From: Plantago ovata
Taxonomy: Eukaryota > Streptophyta > Magnoliopsida > Lamiales > Plantaginaceae
Assembly (NCBI GenBank): GCA_028274465.1
Contig: CM051458.1
Location: 334,632 to 398,631, forward strand
Length of the DNA stretch: 64,000 nucleotides
Reading direction: 5' to 3'
Shown here: positions 13,074 to 25,935 of the stretch, piece after piece
Position numbering within the stretch: the first letter of the stretch is position 1
How the letters are laid out: each line of letters starts with the position of its first letter
Program-made: the position numbers and the translations under genes
Notes under the pieces: model-generated
Seen by the model: only the letters and a program-made list of their open reading frames with translations
Told to the model about the DNA's origin: nothing
Database searches by the model: none

Positions 13074-13721
13074 AGAAGATTCCCATGTGAATCTGTTGGA
13101 AAATTTATAGGTGAATCTGTTGGAAGATTTCCATGTCTGCTTTTGTGAGTTTTATGTTTCTTCTACCTAATTTCTATTTTTCGCTCCAACAAATTGTTAG
13201 AGGTAATCCGCCAGACATATTAGTAATTCTCGGATCACGATAGATGTCAACAGTTGCTGTTAAATGTAACTTAATTCGTGCTTAGAGTTTGATAAATGTC
13301 AAGATGGATAAATTACTTATTATTAGCTAAATTGACTAGTACTGGGTTATACAATTCAAAATTATTATACTCATCTCCATAATATTTATGGGTGTAAAAT
13401 AAGAAAAACAAAATCAATTTAAATGGAGGGAGAGAGTATTGTTGTTTAATGAAAAAGACATGTGACAAAAAGACAGATAATATATTCAACAAAGAGCCAG
13501 TTGAGTTGAAGTTTAAGTTGGTCATGAGTGAACGAATTAACGAGTTGGAGCAAAAGGGTGTACGTACGTTGTCTTCTTTCCTCGAAGAAACAAACCAACA
13601 AAGAAGCCCGCCCATGGTGGGCGTGACTTTGACCTGCAGGATGGTGGTGGATTAGATTATTATTATATAATATATAATTATTAGATACATCATACATGAC
13701 GATTTTCCAATTTGCTCACTA

Positions 13722-13833
13722 CTCCTTTCTCCGTTCAATCCATTACTTTCCTTTTTCCTATTTTTTCACCGTCTCAATAAAAACGTTAACAATAAAATAA
13801 ACCAATCCAATATTTAAGATTGAACGGAGGAAT
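13722..13833. mobile_element. Small MITE, Stowaway-like, about 112 bp
   Basis: The left end, ctcctttctccgttcaatc after a TA, is matched in inverse by gattgaacggagg on the right. The arms are short and imperfect, so the exact right border is uncertain. Confidence 0.55.
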
Positions 13834-14372
13834 TATGTTACTCTAATTCAAAAAACCAAAAAACCAAAAAATAAAAAATCAACCATCATAATCACAATAC
13901 TTTAAATTAAAATGAGTAGAATTTTAACGTTAAAACACGTACATTCCCCATTTGTTTGGAAACTCGTTAAGAGGAATAGCATGCGTAAAATAGTTATTAT
14001 ATTCTTAATCTTAAAATCAATCGAAAGAATTATACGTATTTTGAAAAAACTAAAAATCAAGTTTCATCATAGTCACAGTAGTATGAATTAAAATGATTCT
14101 AATTTTATCGTTCAAGCTCTTACATTTCCATCTGTTTGAAACTCGTTTAATAGTTATTCTTCTTAATGGTCTTAAATAATCACCTTTAACATTCTACTAT
14201 TACCAAACCCTAAAATACAAATACTATTCATCTGTTAACTCGATGGATTTAGGCAGAAATCAAATTTGCTTAGGCAATTTGAATAGAAGTACTATAGCTT
14301 ATTTTATAAACGGCCGACATAATTTTTTTACTACGGCGACAGCCTAATCCATGAAAATCTGATATCAGTGTG

Positions 14373-14590
14373 TTGACTGTTGTATCATATTATACTTTAC
14401 TTAAATAGTAAGTACCTGGAATCAGGTCATTCCATCCAAATCACAACTCAAACTCTTTTAAAAACGCATTTATTACTAATTATTATAATATTATCTTTTA
14501 CTAGTATTATTAATTTTATCATGACCTTGACTTCCTCTTAGCTTCCACACAACTAGTGGTGGCATGTGGCTTTATACTCTCCTATATATA
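14373..14590 (+). promoter_or_regulatory. WRKY promoter: W-boxes and TATA box
   Basis: TTGACT W-boxes occur at 14373-14378 and 14527-14532, and a TTGACC lies further upstream at 13629-13634. A TATA box (tatatata) is at 14583-14590, about 135 bases before the ATG. W-boxes in a WRKY promoter are a known arrangement for auto- or cross-regulation. Two short hexamers could also occur by chance. Confidence 0.5.
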
Positions 14591-14725
14591 CATAAAATCT
14601 TCCTCTTATTGTCATTCAATATCCTCTCTTCATCTGCTCATTCAAGTATTCAACACAAAGCAAAAACAAACAGGTTTTCTTCAACCAAGTTCATCTACTT
14701 CAACTTCAATATTCTTGCCCAAGGA

Positions 14726-16191
14726 ATGGAATTCATAAGCCTGCTAGATACTTCATTGGATCTCAATACCAAGCCTACCAGAATGTTTCTCGACGAAGCT
14801 CCCAGAGCACCAGTAAGTTATCCTTTCGACTAGTCCACTTCTCTGGTTATGAATACACTGCAACTGTTGAGTTGGAGATTGATTTGTTTACTGGTTTTCT
14901 TTACAGAAACCGAAACTGGAGAGTAATTTCATGGACTTGGGAACAAGTGTAACCCCTCAAGAAGATGTGAGTAGCTTCTCTTCTTCAAGATTTTCGCTCT
15001 TTTTTACTCGATATGAATTTCTGGCTCCGCCCCAGATCGATTAGTCTATGCTCCGCCCCAGATCGATTAGTCTATGCAGAAGACAGAAGACTAATTTATC
15101 ATGACTTGTTTTCTTTTTGCAGTCTCACAGAGGGTCTTTGGTAGAGGAACTGAATAGGGTGAATGCTGAAAACAAGAAACTGACAGAAATGTTGACAGTC
15201 ATGTGTGAGAACTACACTGAACTGAGAAACCAGTTAATGGAGTACACCAGAAAGAGCCCTGTTGTGGAAACTTCACCACCTGCAAGGAAAAGGAAAGCCG
15301 ATAGCCCTGCCAACAACAACAACGGTAACATAACCGTATCCGAGAGCAGCTCGAGCGACGAAGATTCGTGCAAGAAGCTAAGGGAAGAGCAGGTGAAACC
15401 AAAGATTTCCCGGATAATTACGAGAACTGAGGCATCTGATACAAGCCTTGTGAGTAACAATTCATCTCTCTTCTTAATCAAACTGAAAATGGAAACACAA
15501 ATTATGGAACCAAGAAATGATTTTTCTTAAGTACTGAAAGGATTCATGTATCCAAATTGCAGATAGTTAAGGATGGTTATCAGTGGAGGAAATATGGACA
15601 GAAAGTTACCAGAGATAATCCTTATCCAAGAGCTTACTTCAAGTGTTCATTTGCTCCTACATGTCCAGTAAAAAAGAAGGTAACTCTATGATTCTATGCC
15701 TTAAGCAATTAGTTCCAAAGTACAAAAAAAAGTGCTAGAATCTTCATATGTGTGTGAGCCTAATTATGTTTTAAGAAACTGACAGTTATGTTTCTTGTTA
15801 TCTTTCTCAGGTGCAAAGAAGTGTAGAAGATCAATCACTTGTAATTGCAACTTATGAAGGGGAGCACAACCATGGCAACCCCGCGAAAACCGAGGCTCCC
15901 ACTCCTGCCTCAAACCAGCCAAGTTTAACACTTGCCAATGTACCATGCTCAACCTCACTCAGCTCATCTGGGCCAACAATCAATTTCGAACTTGCGTCAA
16001 AACCGAAGACAAATCAGGAAGCACCAAGAAATGTAAGACCCAACCCCGCCGTCAATGGACCAAAGCTCGAACGTTACTTCGTGGAACAGATGGCTTCTAC
16101 CTTAACCAAGGATCCAAACTTTAAAGCAGCTGTGGCAGCTGCTATTTCAGGAAACTTGCTTCAACAAAGTAACCAGGCTGGGAAATGGTAG
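14726..16191 (+). CDS. WRKY40-like: WRKY transcription factor, group IIa (WRKY40/18/60 type)
   Basis: Five exons (14726-14812, 14907-14966, 15123-15449, 15563-15679, 15811-16191) join in frame to 323 residues, close to the roughly 300 of WRKY40. An N-terminal coiled coil (about residues 54-85, [15 protein letters not shown]) allows homo- and heterodimers. WRKYGQK is at residues 166-172 and the zinc ligands are C186-X5-C192-X23-H216-X-H218. The last intron falls after CPVKKK, the position called V-type, found only in groups IIa and IIb. Members bind W-boxes in the nucleus and mostly repress defence and ABA genes, responding quickly to pathogen signals. The ATG was chosen because [15 protein letters not shown] matches the family N-terminus. 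A tandem 22-bp duplication (ctccgccccagatcgattag) sits in intron 2 near 15025-15075. Confidence 0.95.
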
Positions 16192-17534
16192 TGGCTCAAT
16201 AGGAGGCGCATGTACATCTTCATTAGTTTTCAGTTATTTGTGAAACAACACAAACTGTATTGTAGTTTAGAATTTACTTATGTTTAGCACGAGAATTTTA
16301 AGTTTACTCGGCTTAATTGAAAGCATGTATACCAAAAAGACATCATCTTTTCTAGTTTTGGGGTTCATGATTTTTATGGATAGAATACTTGTATGTTCAG
16401 GAGCTAACCAATCTCCTTACATGTTAGTCTATTTCCCTTGGAAATTGGAAATCTTGGTTTCATCAATAAATACACAAGGCTTAAGCACAATGTACTAAAA
16501 AATGATTCATCTCATTTAATTTTATACATGACCCTTACACTGACCACTTACTTTTAAAAAAAAAGGTGAAAACCCCTTCTGGTCGCATGTTTAATATACC
16601 TGAAACTACCTTTAATTTTAGGGGAAACTTGTGCCTTAACGTGGTCGTCGCACGTAGGGAGGTGAGAAGATGTGGTGACTAAGTTGGAGAAACAAGCGGC
16701 TGGTCTAACAACGATCAGTTGATGATGAAGGCAGGTGATCATTATTGACTTCAAGAAAGAAGGATGTAGGTGGACAAGTAAATGTCATGAGTTGTACGAG
16801 TATGAACAAAGGGTTCACTTTTTGGAGGTCAGATTGAAAATAATGTATTATACACATTTCAAAAATGTGGTCAAAAGAAAAGGGTGAAGGCAGGTCGAAT
16901 ACTAGTTTGTAGATACACCGCATGTGATTAAAATGTGATTGTGAGTAGTATAGTTATTAAAAGAACCTGAAAAGTGCAAAACCGTGTGCAATGAGAAGTG
17001 CAAGTTTGTGTGATAAAATTTTGATGTGTGCAGAGTCAACAGTGGAAGAGAATACTTGTTCTGTGCCTGTGGATTTGAGCGGAAAGCACCGGGCAGAGGA
17101 TTGACTTCTGTAGAACATGCACATTTTCAACATTTCACAAGAATGTGAACATATGCTGAAATCTGAATAAAGCCCTTTTACCGACTCTGAAGTCTCCCTG
17201 GAAAAGTTACCTTTGCAAAAGCAAATCCATAAGTTTGAAACATGGCAACAAGCGAATACATCGACATACGGAGTAGTACTTAGTAAATTGCAACATTTTG
17301 ACTATGCTACTGGGTAAGGTAACAAGTGATGTTAATAGTCATTAGAGCAAATTTTCTACTAGTACATACTAATTCACTAACCAGAATGCTATCATGAATC
17401 TACGAAGGAACGAATGGGTTTTTCTTTATAGTAATTTGTACATTCCATTTTCAGCACTAGACCACCCAAAGTGCGGAAAATTACCCTTCAATAACAGATA
17501 CTGCACAACATCTAAGCTAACATCCACACTAGTA
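16192..17534. other. 3' flank of the WRKY gene and spacer, no gene seen
   Basis: The two neighbouring genes converge here. Open frames are short and without recognisable protein features. Confidence 0.5.
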
Positions 17535-20400
17535 CTACCTAGACAAACTTAAATCATCAATATCTCCAACCAATTCCAGTTCCATGAGGATTTCTGGTTT
17601 TTTCTCTTCATTATCGATTGTGTTACCCTCACTCCTATCTCTAAAATCACTGGCAAGTAAGCAATCTTGATATCGGAAACAGTTGATTAGATGGTCATTT
17701 GTAATCCCAGCTGCTTGCATGAAGGAGTAGACAACTGTAGGACCAACTCCTCGAAATCCTCTTCTAACTAGATCTTTGCTTATCGTATCAGCTTTTGATG
17801 TCTTTATTGGAACTTGCCGAGCATAGCGGAAACTACCAACTATAGGCTTGTTGTTTACAAAACCCCAAATGTATCTGTCGAAAGACCCATGTTCAGCAAT
17901 TATCTGCACAATGATGAAGACATGAATCTCTTTCTAACAGTGAAATGTTTTTCTATTGAAAATTTCACAACTTTGGGTTGTTCTCTCGCTTTAACAGTTT
18001 AAATTCCCTTAAGGTTTTAAATTTTAAATATGGTGACACTGACATCTGAATTTTAAAGTGACTGGAATATGAAAAACAGACTACTCATATATTTGTTCCC
18101 TCCTGTTCTTATTTTGTGATAATGGTTAAGAACTACATCAACAAACTAGTCAATGTGCTTCGAGCATCCTGCAGTGTTTCTTTTAGGGCAATACCCTCTA
18201 TGTTTTTCACATTTTGAAAACTAATTGACAGGAAGCAGAACTATATTTCTTTCCACGGGTTTCAATTACATATACACTCAACAAGGGTTCATATGTATTC
18301 CACTGTCCCTATGGTGAAATGTAATTTTCACAAGCAGGGATTTATCTATATTTCAGGGGAGCAGATATAGCTAATCTTCCTTTTGGGTACTAATACAAAC
18401 CACTAAATGTGAATAAGGGCTTTAAGGAGGACATTAATATACCCGGTTCTTCAACAAAGTAATCAGACATAGGATAGCCTCAAAAGATAAAGCTCAAACG
18501 TATAGAAAATGTTTTCTTGATCATTTAAAATTTAATTCTAATTTGTTCGGGAGACAACACAAGCCAACCAGCGGAATCAAATGATAACAATATCAATTTA
18601 TAGCACAGATAAACTCACATGCATTTTCAAGAATTGCTCTCATTTATATCTTACAAAAATTGAAAAATCAGTGTGTACCTTACAAACTTGACGTGCATTT
18701 TCAAGAATTGCTCTCAGCTTTAATTCAGACAAGAGAGTGCTGGCAGGGCTTCCTGGTGTAACAATTTTCTTCTCGTTTAATTTTGACACTGCTACAGGAT
18801 CAAAGTCCAAAAATACGTCTCTGCGTCCCAACCCAAGCACAATGAATCAGTAAATAGATAGCTTCAGAGTATCACCCAACTGTAGGTGTTTTCCTTTTTA
18901 AGCATAGCACCACGGAGAGAGCTGATGTACCTGAATATGTGCCTTTTGTTAAGAATTACTGGCCAAGTTAATTCGGCCAATGCAGTGGAAAAGCTAAGCA
19001 ATTCAAAAAGCTTCCTGCAAATGCAAATGAGCAGATATATAAATACAAAAGCAAATTGGCTGAAATCTGAAAGTAAGCCAGATTGGAGGATATGCATACT
19101 TGTCATCATGAACAGGATGTCCCCATTCTTCATCGTGGAATGCAACATATGATGGATCTTAAAGAAAGCCAGGAATCAGATCGTTAAACAATTGAAAATA
19201 CCAACACTAAAATAGGTACTAAGACTATATTTCCTCACAGCTTGCGAATCATGAAGATATAGAAAGAAGAATCTTGTAAGTAGCGTACAACATAACTCAC
19301 TCTACGTAATTGAAAAGGTACATGACAGAAGAGTTAAAACAAAGCCAAATGCGTGGGGTTTACTTAGACAAGTCACATGCTCACTGAAACCGTAACTTGT
19401 TATACATGTATAAGAACTTCAAGTCATTGCGGAAGAAATCTGCTTAGTAGCCCTGTTCTCCCCCACAATACGACTTTTAACATATAGCAGAAGAAAACAA
19501 AATGGAATGTCCAGCAAAATTCCAGTAATAGATACTGTGTGTTCAGAACAAGTTGAAACAATCTCATTTCTCGTCAAGATACTTACTCTCAGACCAAACA
19601 AGTTTAGGATTACATCTTTAATACAAATTAATAAAGTGTCAACATTAAGGGACACATAAACACCAACATATGCTAATATAAAGTTTCATCTCTATCTTCC
19701 AATGTATAAACATGCATAGTAGTACACTCACAATTTACCATATAAAAGACGAACTACACTATACGCGTAAGCAATATCCATTTCATCATCATACTACTCC
19801 AAGACCAGAGCCAAACATGTATGATTAATGTAACCAATGAACCAGTGCAATTTATAGAATATGTTATCATTAATCCATGGATCCGTCCCAAATTGTCAGA
19901 CCTAATCATACTGCACAAATTCCACATTCGGATCATAAAAGCATTTCAACAACAACTGCTACATGAACAACATACAAATAGAAATTCAATTGAACTTTTC
20001 ACAACAAATCCTGAGAGCATTTATTTATACCAGTAGTGGAAGTGAGCCAAGCACACCGTTTCTTAACAACAACACCATCAATAATCACCACAGCCTCACT
20101 CTCACTCCCATTCCCTTCCATCTTCTCGGCTCTAGAACCACACTGCTGCTTCCTCCTAACCGGCAGAGTAGCACTCCGCCTCATCATGATCCTCCCAGTC
20201 GAAGCACGGCTCTGCCACGACTCCGTTGAAGTATCAGAAGAACACGAGGCATTCAGTGACAAATTCTGCTGCCGTTGCCGCAAAATCGAAGCAGCATTCT
20301 TCCCAATCGTAGGGGTTTTGTCAATCGGAGGAGACTTTTCAGCCTTAGGTTTAGGAAATACGGCGGATCTGGCCTTGTAATCCGGTTCGGTGAAATTCAT
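17535..20400 (-). CDS. DNA-3-methyladenine glycosylase I (TAG family)
   Basis: Five exons on the minus strand (20400-20031, 19157-19100, 19014-18931, 18820-18679, 17903-17535) join in frame to 340 residues. The glycosylase domain starts at RCAW (C116) and continues through AFHDEEWG (H131). The C-terminal zinc ligands match E. coli TAG: H289-X3-C293 in NDHLINCF. GFRGVGPTVVYSFMQ is the helix-hairpin-helix-like signature. The enzyme cuts the glycosidic bond of 3-methyladenine, starting base-excision repair in nucleus or organelles. The first ~110 residues are basic, serine-rich and typical of the long N-terminal extension in plant TAG proteins. All catalytic-core blocks are present, so it looks functional. 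Confidence 0.93.
18621..18716. repeat. 22-bp exon fragment duplicated in the glycosylase intron
   Basis: The string gcattttcaagaattgctctca occurs at 18621-18642 in intron 4 and again at 18695-18716 in exon 4 (coding for ...RAILENA). The copies are 74 bp apart and identical, so this is a recent local duplication of part of an exon. Confidence 0.85.
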
Positions 20401-21204
20401 TCGCAATTAGTGTGATTTGGAGTTCGGTTGAGGTTAGGAAAGTGGAAATTGAGTGGATAGGAGGAGTAAGGAGCTAGATTAAGTGAGGTTTGTCAAGTGC
20501 ATTGCAGAGATCCTTAGAGAGATAGAGAGAAAGGACTTTGATTGAATTGGATAATTGACGGCGGAGGGAGTTGGTAATCAATCATCAATGGAGACTACTA
20601 GCTTACTTAATTAATTACTGTACTACTACTATACTATTGGGTAGTAGCATTCTTTCTTCAGTGACAGAGAAGGCTGAGACTGAGAGTAGTGAGCAGGAAG
20701 AAACGCCATTAATGGCTTCACTGCGCTGACTCAGCATTTGAAGTTTGGAACAGTCCCTAAAATTATGAAATTATCGATAATATTTCATATTTCAGTCAAC
20801 CGACTCAGCATTTGAAAAGTTTGTCACATGCTTTCTCATTATAGTTTAAGATAAGATTAATCAAGAGTCAAAATTAAAAGTTATTGTTTCAAAAAAGTCA
20901 AACTAAAACACTTCTAAGAGAACGAAAGGAGTATAATTTACTTCATTAGTTTTAAAGTTATGACGCACCCAACAAATATTCACCCTGGTTCCATCCCTAA
21001 AAGAATATTAATTTAAATTGTAATGACCCGACCAATAATCATAATGAATCTATCACCACATCATTTTAATATGTAAAGAAAGGAAAAATTAAAGAAAGAA
21101 AATAAGAAGAAAAGTATAAAAGGAGAGGGAAAAAAAGTGCTCCTCACAAACATACCACCCAACCATACTAATTCCAATTAATTATGTAATACACAAACTT
21201 TAAA

Positions 21205-21334
21205 TGTGAGACGGGTAAATCTATTCGTCTCTATTTTTCCATCCGTCTCAAAAAAAGACCGATCCGTCGCTAAATAGCGACGGATCGATTCCGTTGCTAG
21301 CCATCCATTGCTATTTTGCTGTTTTTTTGTAGTG
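21205..21334. mobile_element. CACTA-like transposon end (remnant)
   Basis: On the minus strand the sequence starts CACTACAAAAAAACAGC at 21334, the form of a CACTA (En/Spm) terminus, followed by inverted gcgacggatc/gatccgtcgc sub-terminal motifs near 21260-21290. No matching opposite end was found nearby, so only a fragment or one end of a deleted element is claimed. Confidence 0.5.
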
Positions 21335-21920
21335 CACACGTGCCGCACCTTCTCCTTCTCTGGCGCTCCCATGCGCCCGCTCTAGTCTTGGGCGTCTATT
21401 CGGTCCAGTTCATTGTGACTGCTCTGGTTTTGCCCTCAACTAGTTTGACCAGTTTGACTCAAGGCTTGTTGGACAGGTTTGACCAGTCACCAATCCGTCT
21501 TCCCGAATACTTTTAAGTTTTTGCAAATTAATCACTACCCAAACACGTTGAGATATTTGGAATCCCCACATGGTGTAAGCTGAAAATCAATATAACAACA
21601 AGCTAGCCCAGAGTAGATCAAACATACATAGGAATAGAGTATCGATCGACCCACAAATAATGTATTGTGTGAAGCACAATGAGTAATCTATGTCAGAAAT
21701 AGCAGATGGATTCATGAATATGAAAAATGCGTTGAAAATTGGAGAGAAGATTTTTGGAATTATTTCTATGATCGAAGAGAATGAATTGTACAGAGGTTTT
21801 CACATGACTAATCTTAGTAATCTACATATTATAAAAACACCTTGGCCCTTGCACGATTTTCTTCTCAACTTTATCCAATTTCTTCTCATGATAATCTACA
21901 TACATGACTTATCGATATTA
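21335..21920. other. Intergenic spacer, no gene seen
   Basis: A short GC-richer piece at 21,340-21,510 has an open frame but no recognisable protein. The rest is AT-rich. Confidence 0.4.
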
Positions 21921-21922
21921 TG

Positions 21923-22370
21923 AGGTTTTTTGGCTCTATTTTTAGCAATTCATTTTAGAGCCCCTATTTTTAGCAATTCATTTTAGAGCCCCTAAAATGT
22001 TATGTTGTTTGGCTTTGATTTAAACTCCATGGTTTTATTGTAGCATTTTAAGCATTTTTCCATTTTATTTTCATTCCTCACTCTCTCTCTCTCTAGCCTA
22101 TAACTTTAATAAAATCTACACCCTTCATTTTTACATTCATCCTCCATATCCATATCATCTATACCTTCCATTCTCCTCAATTTCCGTTTCTAGTACCAAA
22201 CAAAAAACATTCTCTTTTACTCATCATTATTATCCTACTCTATACATCTAATTTTCCTTAAAATTCATCCAAACACAATTTTTTTCCTCTCCTCTAAAAT
22301 AGATTCCTATTCATGTTTTAGAGTTTGAGCTCTAAAATGGATGCTAAAAATAGTGTCAAACACTCTCTAA
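21923..22370. mobile_element. MITE-like element with internal 28-bp tandem duplication
   Basis: The left end contains ctatttttagca...ttttagagc and the right end (about 22318-22362) the inverse gagctctaaaatggatgctaaaaatag, giving imperfect inverted repeats of about 30 bp. The left repeat is tandemly doubled: 28-bp copies at 21936-21963 and 21964-21991. The interior includes a (tc)n run near 22080. No TSD was settled, so the superfamily is open. Confidence 0.6.
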
Positions 22371-22463
22371 GTATTGTTCTCCAATTCAAAGGTTAGATGC
22401 ATAAAACTCCTTTTAAGTTATTCGAAAGTGTAATAAAAAATTATCTCAATTATTAAAGTTGCA

Positions 22464-23935
22464 TTTTTTTTTTAACAGAACTATGTGATTTTCATTTCAC
22501 AAAAATCAAGGCCAATAATTACATAGTAGACAAATCAGTAAGGCCCTCACGCGAACATGAAGTAGTCCGTGCAAGACGGTGTGCAACTTCATTACAAGTA
22601 CGAGGAGCGAAATTAAAACTTACCGAATCAAAACTAGAAGAAAGGGGTTTAATAAATCCCATGAAATTATACGAAGAATTTGTACGAAATCCCAGATTCT
22701 AATGGATTTTGTGCAACTTTACATATGTCTGGAAACAATTGTAGTTACACTTCACAAAGAATAAGTTCTCTTGTGTAGAGAACTCACTCCCAGATTCTTC
22801 AATTCGTTTTATTATTTCATTCTCTTCGAGATCTCTGAACTACCACAAAACATAAAAGTTATACACTAGTCTACATAATTATTTGTATTCCTATGTGGTT
22901 GATCATCTTGATCTTGGTTGCACGAGGATCTAAGTTGTTCACTTCCAAATTTTGACAAAACATCGATCATCACATTGATTCGCCTCTCTATAGCTAAACT
23001 TGACGTCCCCATCTTCAAGTTGTGCTACCATCGATCTAATATCCAACAGGAGGTCCTGCTGGTTCCTGCTCACTGTTGAAACAAGAAACAAAATAGAGCG
23101 AATCCGTTACTATTTTCAATCTAAGGAAATTAAATTGTAAAGCAAGCTGTAAAACATATTTTATTGCCCAGAATTCAACCGTAACATTATCCATAATTCC
23201 TATATAACCCGCAAAAGCTAAAATAAAATCTCCGTTATGATTTCTAAATATACATCCAATTCCTGCATGGCCTGGATTCATTATGCTGAATCATCCGTAT
23301 TAACCATTATGCAATTTTCCAGAGGGGGTTTCCGAGAACAAGTGATTAGTTTGCTAAGTTTTTGTTTTGGAGCTGGAAATCTAGCCACTACTGACAGATT
23401 AGGGTTTTTTAAGAGGACAAAAAACTTAGCAAAACTAATCCCTTGATTGTTAAAAATAAAGTCATTTCTAATTCTCCAAAGATCCAACAAGAATAAATTA
23501 TACAGATTTGTTTTTTATCATTAAGAGGTATATTAAATAAAATATATGGCAAAGATATATCACAATCAAAAGTTGGCCAAAGCCTTTGTCTAATTTCATC
23601 AAACGCTACGCATTCAAAAAATAAATGATGAACAGTTTCCTTGTTATTAGTATTGCATAAACGACAAAAGGGAGATTCAATTATTTTTTGTTTGTGTAGT
23701 CTTGACGCCGTAGGCAGTCTATCATGTAGACTAATCCAAACAAAGAAAAGAACTCTAGGTTGAGTTCTTATCTTCCAAATTTTTTGCCATGGCCGCCGAG
23801 GTAGAGCCATACTATTTTCTAAAATTCCATTATAAGCGCTTTTAATTGAAAAAACTCCAGTATTTCCATGTTTCCAATCCACATCATCATCTTCTTTATG
23901 AAGAGAGGGTATAGGAATCCCCAAATATGAGGGAC
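22464..23935 (-). mobile_element. 5'-truncated LINE fragment (zf-RVT and RNase H parts)
   Basis: On the minus strand a zf-RVT-like domain (23924-about 23500; LFFECVAF and CRLCN, with Cx2C) is followed, after frame changes, by an RNase H domain carrying VNTD, an E in VTVEFWA and VTDS, three acidic catalytic residues of the family. A T-run at 22464-22473 is the poly(A) tail seen from the plus strand. Only the last third of ORF2 is kept, as is usual for dead-on-arrival LINE copies. Several breaks are present. Confidence 0.8.
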
Positions 23936-24782
23936 CAGTTCATGCGGGACTAACTGATATAATTTGGTTATGTCCCACTCTCTATTTGGGTTAATAAAAA
24001 AGGAAATGGGAGTGGCCTCAGGCTCGTATAGGATAAATAGTCGGAAAGGGAAAAAGGGAAAATCCAGATTTGGTAGTTATTTAAACAAGATCTTGATCAA
24101 ATATAAAAGTGTGTTAATTGCACGCCACTAAATGGTAAAGTTAAAAATACCAGTAGCTACCAAACTAATGGGCAATATGGTCAATATATTCGAGTGTATA
24201 TATCAAGATCTTTAATTATAAGAAGATTTGGCTTTACATAATTCTAAACTAATTGAAAATGTTCTGCATCTGATGCTGTTGAATCAATCTAACTTGTTTG
24301 TTCCTCGAGTTTTACTTCTTCTCTTTTTATTTTTAATTAATTTTATTTTACTTTGTAGCCTATAATTATTCCTTGTCTTCTTGTCTCTATAATCTTTTAA
24401 TCTACGATCTACATGTTTAATTAAAGATGGGTATAAATCGAATTGTCTCTCCAAATATCCATACCCTAGCTAGCTAGTACATATTATCCCTCCCTATCCC
24501 TGTGTAGTGTTGTAAATATTCTTTGTGCTGCATGCATTACGCCTCGTCACAAAATTATTTTTAAATTAAAGTTAATGTCATATATGGTCACGTCATTATT
24601 GTTAGATTTGTGTCTTTGGAAGCTCATTGCTAGGGTTGTAATGAGTGGAGCAGAGTAGAGCGTTGATCTTATATTATAGAAGCCGAGTCTATTTATCTTT
24701 TCTTCTTTTAAACGATAAAAAATGTATTAACATAATTTAGATTTTATGATACGAAGAGTATGAGCAATTTAAATATACAACC
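23936..24782. other. Intergenic spacer, no gene seen
   Basis: AT-rich sequence without recognisable coding or RNA features. Confidence 0.5.
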
Positions 24783-25562
24783 TGATATGACATAGAATAT
24801 CACCCCGCATCGCATGTGCTTGCCCTCAGGGCAAGCAGCTACGCAGAGAAAACTTATGAAGATTTTGACTATGGTTATACCATCTAAGCCCAGAAGCAAG
24901 ACCCGCAGGAAAGGTTTCACCACGTGGCTTAGTACGCGGGATGAAGACCCACGGAAGAGAGCCCTTGGCCAAGTACATGGGAAGAAGGCCCGCAGGAAGA
25001 GCTCATTACGCAGTTAAGTACGCGGGAAGAAGACCAACGGACCAGAGCCTAAGTCACTGGCCTAGCCCGCAAAGACCAGGTCTCCCTCCGCAAGGCATGG
25101 CCAGTAAGACCTTCGCATAGGGAGTAACACTGAAGAACGCACCTGCGTAGCGGAGGATTACCTGCATGGCGGATGCCTTGTCTGCAGCTAGCAGACAAGA
25201 AGTATAGAAGAGCAGAGCAGAAAGCCGGAAAATATGGAAGAAGGGTCCCGACATGGTTGCTTCTATATATAAAGGCCTTGGGATCTCATTTTGAGGTAAC
25301 TCTCACTCTCTACCATAATATACATCTCTCTAACACCTATTCCATAGCTCAAGTGAAGTCTTCTACCGGTTTGTCCAAGGTAAGCCGGTCAAAAGGGATC
25401 TAACTCCCTTTCCCCCCCCAGTGCGCAGGTACCCGCAACCTTCTGACGTGAAGATCCTACTTGGTTCCTACCCATCTATATATAGCTAAGCCACCGATGT
25501 CTTAGTATAGCACCGTTCGTAATGGTACTACTAGTTTGAGATATACAGTTTTGGTTATATCA
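24783..25562 (+). mobile_element. Solo LTR, 780 bp, with 5-bp target duplication
   Basis: The block begins TGATAT and ends ATATCA, the TG...CA ends of an LTR, and is flanked by caacc at 24778-24782 and 25563-25567. It is clearly more GC-rich than its surroundings and holds a TATA-like tatataaagg near 25265. No internal element domain is next to it, so it is best read as one LTR left after recombination between two LTRs. The lineage cannot be named from the LTR alone. Confidence 0.8.
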
Positions 25563-25616
25563 CAACCAAATGCCAAAGTTTTGACCCCATAAAAATAAAC
25601 AGCACTAAAACACACA

Positions 25617-25935
25617 AGAGCATTCCTTATGGCTGGGGCTTAATTAGAGGGTTTTTAACATATAAATCTAAAAAAAAAAAACCCTTCCAAATGAAGTCTC
25701 CATTGGTTTGGGGGCTTAATTTGAACTTTTTATTTGTGGGACCCACATTAATCCTTCTAATATAGTTGTTTTTTCCTTGTGAGTCCCATATTTGGGGCTT
25801 AAATTGGGGCTACTTATTAGTAGCACATTTTCATAGGCTACTAATTAGCAACCTCTTTATAGCCTCCATTGGAGGCATTTTTAGGCTTAATTGGGGCTTT
25901 AAGCCTCAATTAAGCTCCTCAATAAGGAATGCTCT
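25617..25935. mobile_element. MITE, 319 bp
   Basis: The element starts agagcattccttat and ends with the inverse ataaggaatgctct. Inner halves (ggggcttaatt / aattaagctcc) also pair. No ORF. A target duplication could not be decided, so PIF/Harbinger or hAT origin is open. Confidence 0.7.

Noticed and set aside
13449-13655. 68-residue frame MKKTCDKK...
   Set aside because: No domain, no homologue recognised, no splice context; a random frame in AT-rich DNA is likely.
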